Shown here piece after piece: positions 48,384 to 57,370 of a stretch of 64,000 nucleotides of DNA. Every line of letters begins with the position of its first letter. Within the stretch, counting starts at the first letter, position 1. The stretch is taken from contig BJHH01000001.1 in the NCBI GenBank assembly GCA_014192065.1, positions 186,001-250,000 of the forward strand, given 5' to 3'. This DNA is from Gemmatimonadota bacterium. Its GTDB lineage: Bacteria; Gemmatimonadota; Gemmatimonadetes; Gemmatimonadales; Gemmatimonadaceae. The translations under genes and the position numbers were made by a program. The notes beneath the pieces were generated by a model, which worked only from the letters and a program-made list of their open reading frames with translations, did no database searches and was not told the origin of the DNA.

Positions 48384-48626
48384 ATGCTCAAGGTCAGCAT
48401 CATTTCGCCGGAAGCGACGCTCTTCGAGGGCGACGCATCATCTGTCATCGCCCCGGCGTTCGACGGTGAGGTGGGAATCCTCACGGGACATGCGCCGATG
48501 GTGACGGTGCTTGGCACGGGGATCCTGCGGCTCGGCGACGGTCAGTCGTTCAAGGTCGAGGGCGGGTTCGTGCAGGTCGCCGACGACCAGGTGCGCGTTG
48601 TTACCGAGAAAGCCGTAAGGGCTTGA
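48384..48626 (+). CDS. atpC: F1 ATP synthase subunit epsilon, short form without C-terminal helices
   Basis: 80 aa, against roughly 130-140 in most bacteria. Only the N-terminal beta-sandwich is present: LKVSIISPEATLFEGDASSV, FDGEVGILTGHAPMVTVL, and GFVQVADDQVRVV. The C-terminal two-helix domain that can inhibit ATP hydrolysis is absent, and no helix-coding sequence follows in any frame, so this is a true short form. The start is three bases after the atpD stop. Its last 26 bases overlap the 3' end of the opposing waaA gene. Confidence 0.93.
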   Translation: MLKVSIISPEATLFEGDASSVIAPAFDGEVGILTGHAPMVTVLGTGILRLGDGQSFKVEGGFVQVADDQVRVVTEKAVRA

Positions 48627-49920
48627 GCAGCGGCAGGATCAGCGCCGCGGATTTCACCGCGGCACCGAGGCCAGCAGTCACCACGTCACGCGCGCGCTTC
48701 CCGGCGCGCGTTCGCGTTTCCGGGTCCGTCAGCAGCGGGATCGCCTGCGCCGAGAGTTCGGCGCCCGACGTGACGGCGAACCCACCGTCCACCTGCAGCA
48801 GTGTCATCGCATCACGGCTCGCGGTGTGACGCGGCCCCACGAAGACGGGTGCACCAAATGCGGCGGGCTCGACCACTGAATGCAGGCCGGCGGAGTGAAA
48901 GCCGCCGCCGACGAAGGCAATGGTTGCCAGCGCATACAGGTCGGCGAGCACGCCGACCGTGTCCACGATGATGACGTCGGTTTCGGACGTCGCCCGGTCG
49001 AGCACGGCGGCAGTGAGCCCCATCTGTGCCGTGCGTAACTGGAACGACTGCGTCGTGGCGGCCGTGGGTTCGTGCGCTGCGATGATCAGTCGAGCACGCG
49101 GCACGGCCGTGCGAATCGCCGGCCACGCGTCGAACAGGCAGGCCGCATCGCCGGGCCAAGTGCTGCCGGCGGTGATCGTCGGTCGATCGGACTGCAGTCG
49201 CGCGAGGAGTTCGCGGTTGGCGCGGCGCGCGGACGCACGCTCCCACGCCTGGTCGTACCGCACATCGCCGGTAACGGTGATGCGATCGGCGCGAACGCCG
49301 AGCGCGACGAGCCGGGCCGCGTCGTCGGCATGCACGGCGCCGACGGCGTCGAGCGCTCTGTAGGCGTCGCGCAGCAGGAGCTGCGCCAGCGCGGATCGGC
49401 GGCCCGACGATTCGCTCAGGGCTGCGGAGGTGAGCACCAGTCGTACCTGATCGCTGGTCGCTGCTTCAACGAGCACCGGCCAGACGTCGAGTTTGCTGAA
49501 CAGAATGACGGATGGCGTGAGCGCGTGCAGCATCGCCTGCGCCGCCGCTCCGGTATCGAACGGGAGGTAGTCGGTGATGTCGGCACCAACCGACTGCGCG
49601 AACGTTTCGGCACTGGGTGAAAAGAAGGTGTAGGCGAGCTGGACGTCTGGCCGCTCGGCGCGGATGCGGTCGATGACGGGCCGGGCCATCAGGCCTTCGC
49701 CGACCGAGGCCGCGTGGATCCAGACGAGCGGAGCGCACGGGCTCCGGTGTTTGCGCGACCAACTCGTGACGCGATCGAGTACGCCCGCGCGGGCGGCGAG
49801 CGAGCGCTGCAGCTTACCGGCGCTGCTTGGGACGACCCGCGTCGCGCGGCCGGCGAGCGCCGACACGGCGTCTGCGATGGCGGCGGCGGCGGCGTAGGGG
49901 CCGCGCACGAATGGGTTCAC
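48601..49920 (-). CDS. waaA: 3-deoxy-D-manno-octulosonic acid (Kdo) transferase
   Basis: 439 aa, GTG start at 49920. The N-terminal domain contains WIHAASVGEGLMARPVIDRI (catalytic Glu in the ASVGE motif), AYTFFSPSAETFA and LPFDTGAA. The C-terminal GT-B domain contains GSTWPGD, IIAAHEPTA, VDTVGVLADLYALATIAFVG and GGGFHSAGLHSVVEPAAFG. It adds Kdo to lipid A precursor at the inner membrane, which shows that the organism makes LPS-type outer membranes. It lies 41 bp downstream of the DsbA-like gene on the same strand, probably one operon. Confidence 0.93.
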   Translation of the reverse strand: MNPFVRGPYAAAAAIADAVSALAGRATRVVPSSAGKLQRSLAARAGVLDRVTSWSRKHRSPCAPLVWIHAASVGEGLMARPVIDRIRAERPDVQLAYTFFSPSAETFAQSVGADITDYLPFDTGAAAQAMLHALTPSVILFSKLDVWPVLVEAATSDQVRLVLTSAALSESSGRRSALAQLLLRDAYRALDAVGAVHADDAARLVALGVRADRITVTGDVRYDQAWERASARRANRELLARLQSDRPTITAGSTWPGDAACLFDAWPAIRTAVPRARLIIAAHEPTAATTQSFQLRTAQMGLTAAVLDRATSETDVIIVDTVGVLADLYALATIAFVGGGFHSAGLHSVVEPAAFGAPVFVGPRHTASRDAMTLLQVDGGFAVTSGAELSAQAIPLLTDPETRTRAGKRARDVVTAGLGAAVKSAALILPLLKPLRLSR

Positions 49921-49961
49921 CGGTCTGTCATGGCGTACGGGGACAACGAGTCAGGCGAAGT

Positions 49962-50648
49962 TCAGCGTGGCTTCGCCGCGGCGAGTTCTGCGTCGATCGC
50001 CTTGCGAAACTCCACAATCGTTTGCGCGCCGGCCAGTTTCCTGGAGCCGATAAAGAAGGTCGGGGTTGATTCCGCTCCCGCACGGGCCATTCGCACGCGG
50101 TCCGCCTCGACCAGCTTCGCGACGGACGGGGCATCCATGCACGCCTTCAGTTTCGTCGCGTCGAGGGAGAGGGTCTTCCCGACCGAGTCCGTGAATGGGC
50201 GCGAATCCTTGAGGTCCTTCCATCGGTCCTGCGCCTTGAAGAGGCTCTCGGTCATCGGCCAGAACTTTCCCTGGGCCGACGCGCACATCGCGGCAATCGC
50301 CATCGGCCGCGCGTTCGGGTGCTGTCCCAGCGGGAAGTGCATGAAGGCGACGCGGATCTTTCCTGTGGTCACGTATTCGTTCCGGATTGCCGCCCAGGTC
50401 TGATCGTGCCACACCTTGCAGTACGGACACTGGAAGTCGCTGACGACCAGCATCCAGACCGTGGCCTTTTCCGAGCCAAGAATCCGTCCCTTGTCGGCGG
50501 CAGCGGAGAGGGCGTCCGATGCGCTCTGGGCTGGCGCAGTTCCGCCAATCAGGCCGGCGGCGACCAGCAGGGCCGCGCGGGTGAGGATCCGTCGCGCGGT
50601 CGAGCGGTCAGGCCACCGATGCGGTTGGTTCAGAAGTTGGTAAGTCAT
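49962..50648 (-). CDS. DsbA-family thiol-disulfide oxidoreductase
   Basis: 228 aa. The N-terminus is a signal-type segment (RRILTRAALLVAAGLIGGTA). The thioredoxin-fold active site is DFQCPYCKVWH (Cys74, Cys77), the inserted helical domain follows, and the cis-proline loop is STPTFFIGSRKL. It probably oxidises or transfers disulfides on exported proteins. The CPYC dipeptide is of the DsbA/Thioredoxin_4 type. It sits upstream of waaA on the same strand. Confidence 0.9.
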   Translation of the reverse strand: MTYQLLNQPHRWPDRSTARRILTRAALLVAAGLIGGTAPAQSASDALSAAADKGRILGSEKATVWMLVVSDFQCPYCKVWHDQTWAAIRNEYVTTGKIRVAFMHFPLGQHPNARPMAIAAMCASAQGKFWPMTESLFKAQDRWKDLKDSRPFTDSVGKTLSLDATKLKACMDAPSVAKLVEADRVRMARAGAESTPTFFIGSRKLAGAQTIVEFRKAIDAELAAAKPR

Positions 50649-50870
50649 GGTCCGTAATATGAAGCGGTGGTTGGTGTTGTGATGCGGTCTGTCTTTTTGT
50701 TAGGCTTGCGCGCGGACGCTCCCTCCAGCAAAATGGATGAGACATTTGTGGCGCGATTGTGACACCGTGCGTCCTGCCATTGGTAGTTCGGGGCACGGAC
50801 GGTACGGCGTTTACGGACACGTTGACCAATGTTTTTGTACCCCCACCCCTACATCTGTCGAGGGAAGACG

Positions 50871-53800
50871 ATGTCGATTCGGACTCGGTTGCGGTATCTG
50901 GCGGCGGCGTTGCTGCTCGTTGTCGGCGTACCCGCGGTTGCACTGGCCCAGGCTGCGACATTAACCGGCAAGGTCACGGCTGAGAATGGCACGCCACTGT
51001 ACGGCGCCTCGGTGACGCTTGAAGGGATGAACACTCAGGTCGGCACGACGCAGGCCGGCATCTACACCATCACCGTGCCGGCCGCACGCGTGAACGGGCA
51101 GACGGTGACGCTTCGCGTCCGCGCGATCGGCTACACGCCGCAGACGAAGTCGGTCACACTGCGCGCTGGCTCGCAGACCGCCGACTTCGCCCTCAAGGAA
51201 GATATCAACCGCCTGAACCAGGTCGTCGTCACGGGCGTGTCGGCAGGAACGGAGCAGAGAAAGCTCCCGTTCACCGTTGCTCAGGTGTCCGAGGCCGACA
51301 TGCCGGTTCCCGGCGCCAATGTGCTCAATAGCCTCCAGGGCAAGATCCCCGGCGCCACAATCATGACCGCCAGCGGCCGCCCCGGTGCATCCCCGGCCAT
51401 CATGCTGCGCGCGCCACAGTCGCTCAACGCGTCGGCGGGTGGCCGAAGCCAGGAGCCACTGCTGATCGTTGATGGCGTGATTCAGCAGGGCAGCATGCGC
51501 GACATCGACCCGACCGACATCGAAAATGTGGAAATCGTGAAGGGTGCTGCCGCATCCACGCTCTACGGATCGCGCGCGGCGCAGGGGGTCATCCAGATCA
51601 CGACCAAGAGCGGCAAGAACCAGGGTGAAGGCATCCGGTTTTCGAGCCGCGTCGAGTCGGGAGCGAGCGATATCGAAGGCGAGTATCGTTTCGCCAAATC
51701 GAACTTCCTCATCATGAGTCCGCAGCGCGATCGCTACTGTGTCGCGCGCACGTCGCCGTATGTCGCGACTCGCGAGAACCAAGACTGTCTCCAGACGATG
51801 GACATTTACACGGAAGCGCTGCGCGCCAACGAGACTTCGGGAGAAGTCATCGTCACACCGCAGAACTTCTTGGGCGACGGCGGCATCGTCACCGCCCCCC
51901 CGGCTCTCAACCTCCGTGGGTTCTTCCAGACCAACCTCTGGCCGACCGAGTTCAACCCGGTCAACCAGGTCATCACGAACGGCCCGTGGACCAAGGCGTC
52001 GGTCGACATGACGGGCAAGTTCGGTCGCTCAAACTTCTTCAGTTCGATCGGTGATGAGCGGCAGCGCGGCGCGGTGATCCACCTCGACGGCATGCACCGC
52101 AACAACGTCCGCCTCAACGTCGACCAGACGATGGGTGGCAACTGGACGGCCGCTGTCCGCACGTACTACGCGCGCACCAGCCGCGCGACGGGCGGCCAGG
52201 ACTTCTTCGGCATTACGCGGCAGCCAGCCTTCGTCGACCTCCTCCGCCGCGACAAGTACGGCCGCCTCTTCGTGCGTTCGGTCATCACCAACCAGGGCGG
52301 CCAGAACACCAACCCGGTGTACAGCTACGAGCAGGCCAACGATATCGCCGAGACGGACCGGTTCCTCGGATCGGCGCAGATTCGGTGGCAGCCGATGAGC
52401 TGGCTCGATGGCTCGTTCGACTTCGGTTACGACCGCAGTAACAATCAGAGTCGCGGGATGACCGCGCGGGGTTATCGCATTACGTCGACGCAGACCTCGA
52501 CCATTCCGCTCGGCAGCATCAGTCGCGGCGACAGCTATGGCCAGTCGTACAACGTGTCGCTCAATTGGACGGCGCGCCGCGACCTGCTCGCGGATCTTGC
52601 TGCCCGCTTCTCGGCGCGTATGACGTACGAACAGCAGGACGGTCAGAGCGACAGTCAGTCGGGCTCGAACCTCGCGGTGCCGGGCGTGACGAACACGTCG
52701 GCCGCGATCCAGAATCAATCGATCGGCTCCAGTGAATCGTCGCAGCGCGCCTACGGTTTCACCGGCAGTTTCAACCTCGACTTCCGCGACCGGTACATCG
52801 CCGAGATCAGCGCCCGTCGCGACGGCCTTTCAGTGTTCGGCGCCGCCAACCGGTGGCAGACCTACGGCCGTGGCTCATTTGCCTGGCGTGTTTCCGAAGA
52901 GCCGTACTATCCGAAGTTCCTGAAGCCGATCAACGAGTTCAAAGCCCGCTTCGCGGTTGGCCAGGCCGGCAACCGTCCCGGCAACACCACGCAGTACGAG
53001 ACGTTCAGCATCGGCGCGGGTGGCGTGCTCACGCCGTCGACGCTTGGCAACAAGAATCTCCGCCCGGAAGTGGCCACAGAGACGGAAGCCGGTATCGACC
53101 TCGAAATCCTGAACCGCTACGGTGTGACGCTCACCTACGCGCGGTCCGTCACGAAGGATCAGGTGCTCCTTGTGGCTCCGCCGGCGGCCTCGGGCTTCAA
53201 CAATCAGTGGCGCAACGCGGGGACGCTCGAAGGCACGACGTGGGAGACGAGCATCAACATTCCGATCATGGAGCGTCGTGACTTCACCTGGTCGGCGCGC
53301 GTCAACGGCGACCGCATCCGCACCAAGATTTCCGCGCTCGACATCCCGCCGACCTTCTATGCCTGCGGCGGCGCGACCTGCAAGTACGAGGTGGGCATCC
53401 CGTTCCCGACGATGTACGGCCGTCGGATGGTGCAGACCTGCAATCAGTTGCCAGCGGCCTTCGTCGCGCGTTGCGGCGATGGCAAGGAATGGCAGCGTAA
53501 CGACGATGGGCTCATCGTCTGGGTTGGCGCGGGCAATACCACCAAGGAAGGCATCACCAAGAACCTCTGGCAGGCCGTGCTGCCCGCGGCGCAGGCCCCG
53601 TGGGGCATGGCGAACAGCTGGGGCATGCCGCTCGCGGTGCGCGATGACTCAGTCGCCGGCACGCCAAAGCCCGTCAAAAGCCTCCCGCTCGGACATGCAC
53701 TGCCCGACCTTCGCTGGTCGGTTGGCAACAACATCACTTGGCGGAAATTCTCAGGCTATGTCCTGATGGATGCCGTGAAGGGCAAGGACGTCTATAACGA

Positions 53801-54215
53801 AGAGCGGCACTGGTCGTTCGGTGACTTCGCGTCGCGCGACAATGACCAGACGGGCAAGACGGTTGAAGCGGCCAAGCCGCTCGGGTACTACTGGCGCGTG
53901 GGCGCGCCAGACGCGTCGGGGATCGGCGGCTGGTATGACGTGAAGTCGTCCGCGATGATTCCGCTCGAGGATGCCTCGTTCCTCAAGGTTCGCGAGGTCA
54001 GCATCGGCTACAAGATTGGCAAGATCGCTGGCGTGGGTGACTGGACGGTCTCGCTCATCGGCCGGAACCTGAAGACCTGGTCGAGCTACCACGGCTTCGA
54101 TCCCGAAGTCGGCGCCGGCGGTGGCAACAACGACTCGGCGATCCTCAACGGTTCCGACTCGTTCGCGTTCCCGAATCTCCGGACCTTCTCGTTTACGCTC
54201 ACCACCGCCTTCTAG
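50871..54215 (+). CDS. SusC/RagA-family TonB-dependent receptor (tandem cassette 1)
   Basis: 1114 aa from the ATG at 50871 (MSIRTRL); the in-frame ATG at 50829 would add 14 residues without a signal. The signal peptide ends AVALAQA. The CarboxypepD_reg-like domain (ATLTGKVTAENGTPLYGASV) is followed by the plug (PLLIVDGVIQQGSMRDIDPT, DIENVEIVKGAAASTLYGSR) and barrel ending TTAF. It resembles the third SusC (58262-61585) along its length, for example LPAAQAPW against LPAAQSPW and PLGYYWRVGAP against PLGYTWRVGPP, so the two arose by duplication. It works with the SusD 72 bp downstream. Ligand unknown. Confidence 0.94.
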   Translation: MSIRTRLRYLAAALLLVVGVPAVALAQAATLTGKVTAENGTPLYGASVTLEGMNTQVGTTQAGIYTITVPAARVNGQTVTLRVRAIGYTPQTKSVTLRAGSQTADFALKEDINRLNQVVVTGVSAGTEQRKLPFTVAQVSEADMPVPGANVLNSLQGKIPGATIMTASGRPGASPAIMLRAPQSLNASAGGRSQEPLLIVDGVIQQGSMRDIDPTDIENVEIVKGAAASTLYGSRAAQGVIQITTKSGKNQGEGIRFSSRVESGASDIEGEYRFAKSNFLIMSPQRDRYCVARTSPYVATRENQDCLQTMDIYTEALRANETSGEVIVTPQNFLGDGGIVTAPPALNLRGFFQTNLWPTEFNPVNQVITNGPWTKASVDMTGKFGRSNFFSSIGDERQRGAVIHLDGMHRNNVRLNVDQTMGGNWTAAVRTYYARTSRATGGQDFFGITRQPAFVDLLRRDKYGRLFVRSVITNQGGQNTNPVYSYEQANDIAETDRFLGSAQIRWQPMSWLDGSFDFGYDRSNNQSRGMTARGYRITSTQTSTIPLGSISRGDSYGQSYNVSLNWTARRDLLADLAARFSARMTYEQQDGQSDSQSGSNLAVPGVTNTSAAIQNQSIGSSESSQRAYGFTGSFNLDFRDRYIAEISARRDGLSVFGAANRWQTYGRGSFAWRVSEEPYYPKFLKPINEFKARFAVGQAGNRPGNTTQYETFSIGAGGVLTPSTLGNKNLRPEVATETEAGIDLEILNRYGVTLTYARSVTKDQVLLVAPPAASGFNNQWRNAGTLEGTTWETSINIPIMERRDFTWSARVNGDRIRTKISALDIPPTFYACGGATCKYEVGIPFPTMYGRRMVQTCNQLPAAFVARCGDGKEWQRNDDGLIVWVGAGNTTKEGITKNLWQAVLPAAQAPWGMANSWGMPLAVRDDSVAGTPKPVKSLPLGHALPDLRWSVGNNITWRKFSGYVLMDAVKGKDVYNEERHWSFGDFASRDNDQTGKTVEAAKPLGYYWRVGAPDASGIGGWYDVKSSAMIPLEDASFLKVREVSIGYKIGKIAGVGDWTVSLIGRNLKTWSSYHGFDPEVGAGGGNNDSAILNGSDSFAFPNLRTFSFTLTTAF

Positions 54216-54233
54216 CATCGCGCACTCCTGGGT

Positions 54234-54253
54234 CGCCGGGTGGTTCACCGGCG
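54234..54253 (+). promoter_or_regulatory. Tight hairpin between SusC and SusD genes
   Basis: CGCCGGGTG / CACCGGCG arms with a three-base loop lie 18 bp after the SusC stop and 34 bp before the SusD start. There is no U-tract, so it is more likely an mRNA stability or expression-ratio element than a terminator. Confidence 0.4.
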
Positions 54254-54287
54254 CCACAGGGGCGCAACCCCCACAAGGAAAACGCAG

Positions 54288-55949
54288 ATGCGAACTCTCT
54301 TTCGTCGCGTGGCACTGGTCGCCAGCTTGGTTGTCTTGGCCGCCTGTGCCAACAAGGAAATCCTCACCGTCCCGAACCTCAATAGCCCCGACGTGGCGCG
54401 TACGTACGCCACGCCAGCGGGCGTCGAGAGCGTCATTTCGTCGACGTTCCGACAGGTCTGGGGCGCCATGGTGTCGTGCACAGGCTGCATCAACACCCAA
54501 GCGCACAACTTCTCGCTCGAGAACTACTCCGAGCTGAACAACTTTTCGATGAACATCCGTTCGATCATTCCGCGCGGACCGATCGGCAACGAACGCAACG
54601 GCGCCGCGACAGGCGACAACTACGTGGCGTTCCGTGACCTGTCCAAGGCCACGCGCAGTGCAGCGAATGGTATCCAGGCGCTGGAGCGCTTGGTGCTTGA
54701 GAGCGCCGCCCTGCCAAAGAATGCACTTGGTTCGAAGGCGCAGGACGCGCGCGCCCGTGCGTTCGGGTACTTCGCAGCGGGCTGGGCCCTCGGCGGACTC
54801 GCGCTCGGATACGACTCTGCCGCCATCGTGACGCCGGCAACGCTTCCAGATGATGTCCCTGGGTTGTCAGGCTACAAGGCCGTGGGCGTGGCCGCGTTCG
54901 CCATGCTCGACTCATCCATCAAGTGGGCCACGAGCGCCGATGCCACGAATGGAACGAACGGGTTCCCGTTGCCCAGTACCTGGATCAACGGCGTCGCGCT
55001 GACGCAGGCCCAATTCGTCGCGCTCGCCAGAACTCAGAAGGCCCGTCTTCGTGCGGCAGTTGCCCGCACGCCGGCCGATCGCGCCGCCGTGGATTGGACT
55101 GCCGTCATCGCCGACGCACAGGCCGGAATCACCGCCGACTTCCAGATCACGCTCAATGTGAGCGCGGGGTGGTCGGGTGCTGGACCATACGACACTGGCC
55201 AGATGTACAATCAGGGATGGCACGGCCTGAGCAACCTCATTATGGGAATGGCCGACACGTCGGGTGCCTACGCCACGTTCATCGCCACCCCGATGGGCTC
55301 ACGGGACGGCAACTTTCTCGTCCGCACACCAGATCTTCGGTTCCCGCAGGGCGCCACGCGGGCTGCGCAGCAGGCCGACACGCCGCTTCCGCTCCCGGGC
55401 CTCCGGTACATTCAGAATCGCCCCACGGGTGACGACGTCCCTCAGGCTGGGTACGGGAGTTCCAACTACGACTATCGCCGCTGGAAGCCGATCAACTCTG
55501 CCTCCGGGAACGGCGTCTGGACGAATATCGCAAAGATCGAGATCGATATGCTGATCGCCGAAGGGCAGATCCGCGCCGGCAACTTTGCGTCCGCGTCGAA
55601 GCTGATTGACGCGGCGCGCGCGCAGCATGGGCTGCCTTCCATCGGCACCATTGCCAGTGCGACGCAACCGATCGCCGGCGGAAACGGCTGCGTGCCGAGA
55701 GTACCACAGGCGCCGAGTTTTGCGACGGTCGGTTGCGGTACGATCATGGAAGCGATGAAGTGGGAAAAGCGGCTCGAGACGATGTTCTCCTGTGCCTTCA
55801 TGTGCTGGTTCACCGACAGCCGCGGCTGGGGCGACCTACCTGAAGGGACGGCGAACCAATGGCCGGTGCCGTACCAGGAGATGGATGCCCGCATTCAGCC
55901 GTATTACGGCATGGCAGGGGCAGCTGCGAAGGGCACGTACGGCTGGTAG
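54288..55949 (+). CDS. SusD-like outer-membrane lipoprotein (tandem cassette 1)
   Basis: 553 aa from the ATG at 54288 with AAGGAA upstream. Lipobox VLAAC. The N-terminus NKEILTVPNLNSPDVARTYA and the C-terminal EKRLETMFSCAFMCWFTDSR-GWGDLPEGT are SusD/RagB-like but divergent; the same EKR-ET...DSRGWGDLP block recurs in the SusD at 61597-63294, marking a subfamily distinct from the SusD at 37274. It should be the ligand-binding lid of the upstream SusC. Confidence 0.88.
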   Translation: MRTLFRRVALVASLVVLAACANKEILTVPNLNSPDVARTYATPAGVESVISSTFRQVWGAMVSCTGCINTQAHNFSLENYSELNNFSMNIRSIIPRGPIGNERNGAATGDNYVAFRDLSKATRSAANGIQALERLVLESAALPKNALGSKAQDARARAFGYFAAGWALGGLALGYDSAAIVTPATLPDDVPGLSGYKAVGVAAFAMLDSSIKWATSADATNGTNGFPLPSTWINGVALTQAQFVALARTQKARLRAAVARTPADRAAVDWTAVIADAQAGITADFQITLNVSAGWSGAGPYDTGQMYNQGWHGLSNLIMGMADTSGAYATFIATPMGSRDGNFLVRTPDLRFPQGATRAAQQADTPLPLPGLRYIQNRPTGDDVPQAGYGSSNYDYRRWKPINSASGNGVWTNIAKIEIDMLIAEGQIRAGNFASASKLIDAARAQHGLPSIGTIASATQPIAGGNGCVPRVPQAPSFATVGCGTIMEAMKWEKRLETMFSCAFMCWFTDSRGWGDLPEGTANQWPVPYQEMDARIQPYYGMAGAAAKGTYGW

Positions 55950-55971
55950 GCGCCATCGCGCAACAGCCACT

Positions 55972-56427
55972 TTGGTGGCCGCGGCGTGGACGGTGCTGCT
56001 TCAGGGGTGCTACGAGTCGCTGCCGATGCAGCAGGGCGTTGCACCCGAAACCGGACGGGTGGAGTTGGTCCTAAACGACCAGGGGCGCGCGGCGCACTCT
56101 GAGCGGCTGGGGCCGATGATGGAGAAGGTCGAAGGGCAGTTGGTCTCTCAGCAGGCGGATTCGTACACGCTGTCCATTGTCCGCGTGACACAGCTCAACG
56201 GCACCTCGGCCATCTGGAACGGAGAACAGGTCACGTTGTTGAAGGTGCACACCGTTGGGTATCAGGTTCGGCGGTTGAACGTGGCTCGAACGGTCAGCTT
56301 GACCCTTGTCGTGGCTGCCGTCACCGTGTTCGGGTTGTTTGGTAAAGCGCTGGCTGGTGGTGGCACGGATGACAAGGAGCAGCCAGCCAACGGCGGACAG
56401 CCGGTGCTTCAAAGGCGAGTACCGTAG
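55972..56427 (+). CDS. Small lipoprotein of unknown function with a C-terminal membrane helix
   Basis: 151 aa from the TTG at 55972 (GTG at 55975 is as likely). It begins 22 bp after the SusD stop, without an ATG. The N-terminus LVAAAWTVLLQGCYESLPMQ has a hydrophobic core and a Cys in a lipobox-like context. The middle is beta-rich (GRVELVLNDQGRAAH, TYLSI-type strands, VTLLKVHTVGYQVRRL). Residues about 110-130 (TVSLTLVVAAVTVFGLFGKA) form a membrane helix before a polar tail. Family not recognised. It sits inside the SusC/SusD/DUF4397 cassette but is absent from the second cassette as far as that one is visible. Confidence 0.7.
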   Translation: MVAAAWTVLLQGCYESLPMQQGVAPETGRVELVLNDQGRAAHSERLGPMMEKVEGQLVSQQADSYTLSIVRVTQLNGTSAIWNGEQVTLLKVHTVGYQVRRLNVARTVSLTLVVAAVTVFGLFGKALAGGGTDDKEQPANGGQPVLQRRVP

Positions 56428-56480
56428 GAGCAGGTTGCACGAAGTTCCCTCACCTCTTTTTAGGGTCTGGAGTCAGCCAG

Positions 56481-57332
56481 ATGCGAATTCAAAGGCTCGC
56501 GGTCGCCACGCTCGCGCTCATCGGTGTTGCGGCTTGCTCGAAGGACAAGGGCGGTCACTCGACCGGCGCCATCACGCCCCCCTTGGCCTATATCCGCTAC
56601 TTCAACGCGGTCGGTGACACGTTGTCACTCGACTTCCATGCGATCGACCAGATCGAGTTCTCGCAGCCCTTCCTTGCGGTCCCGTTCCGCGGGATTGGTC
56701 TCGGGAGCTACCAGGGCTACCAGGCCGGTAGCCGCAAAATCCGCGTCTTCCCGAACTCGACCGACATTGCCACGACGTCGAAGTTCCTCGTGGACACGAC
56801 GCTTACGCTGAGCGCCGGCACGTACTACACGATCATCCACACCGGCTTCGCCCGCTCAGGCCAAGCGCCCAAGCAGGGCCTGCGCGTGATCGAAGATGCA
56901 CACCCGACGCCTGGCGCCACGATCGCGCTCCGCGTGATTCACGCGGGTCCCGCGGCCGGCAACGTGGACCTCTACATCACGAGCACCGCGGCTGATCCGC
57001 TCCCAGCAATACCGACCTTCGCCAACGTCTCGTACGGCACGGTGCAAACGTATTCGACCCGTGCGGCGGGTGCATTCGTCATCCGCGGCTACGCCGCTGG
57101 CACCACGACGACGGCGCTGTTCACGAATACGGCTCCGCTCGCTCCGGCGACCACGATCTCCGGCAACACCTATGTTGGCGGAGCTGATGCCGCCGGTACG
57201 GTATTCACCGTCATGGTGTATGGCGCAGCCACGGTCGGCAGCACGGCCGCTGTGACCGCTGGCGCCGGCATCAACACCACGCCCAAGGTCGTGTACTGGA
57301 TCGACAAGGGCCCGCCGGGAATCGCGCCCTAA
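56481..57332 (+). CDS. DUF4397-domain lipoprotein (tandem cassette 1)
   Basis: 283 aa, ATG with TGGAG upstream. Lipobox LIGVAAC. Two DUF4397-type beta-sandwich repeats start with YIRYFNAVGDTLSLDF and LRVIHAGPAAGNVDLYITS, each followed by a SYG/TYSTRA-like strand; the end WIDKGPPGIAP is Pro-rich. DUF4397 proteins are surface or periplasmic beta-domain proteins without a known activity. It follows the SusC-SusD pair as its paralogue does at 63432, so a ligand-binding surface partner of the pair (SusE/F-like role) is a reasonable guess. Confidence 0.87.
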   Translation: MRIQRLAVATLALIGVAACSKDKGGHSTGAITPPLAYIRYFNAVGDTLSLDFHAIDQIEFSQPFLAVPFRGIGLGSYQGYQAGSRKIRVFPNSTDIATTSKFLVDTTLTLSAGTYYTIIHTGFARSGQAPKQGLRVIEDAHPTPGATIALRVIHAGPAAGNVDLYITSTAADPLPAIPTFANVSYGTVQTYSTRAAGAFVIRGYAAGTTTTALFTNTAPLAPATTISGNTYVGGADAAGTVFTVMVYGAATVGSTAAVTAGAGINTTPKVVYWIDKGPPGIAP

Positions 57333-57370
57333 CCCGGCGCACGGCAGGCATTACGCTGGCTACACGACGC

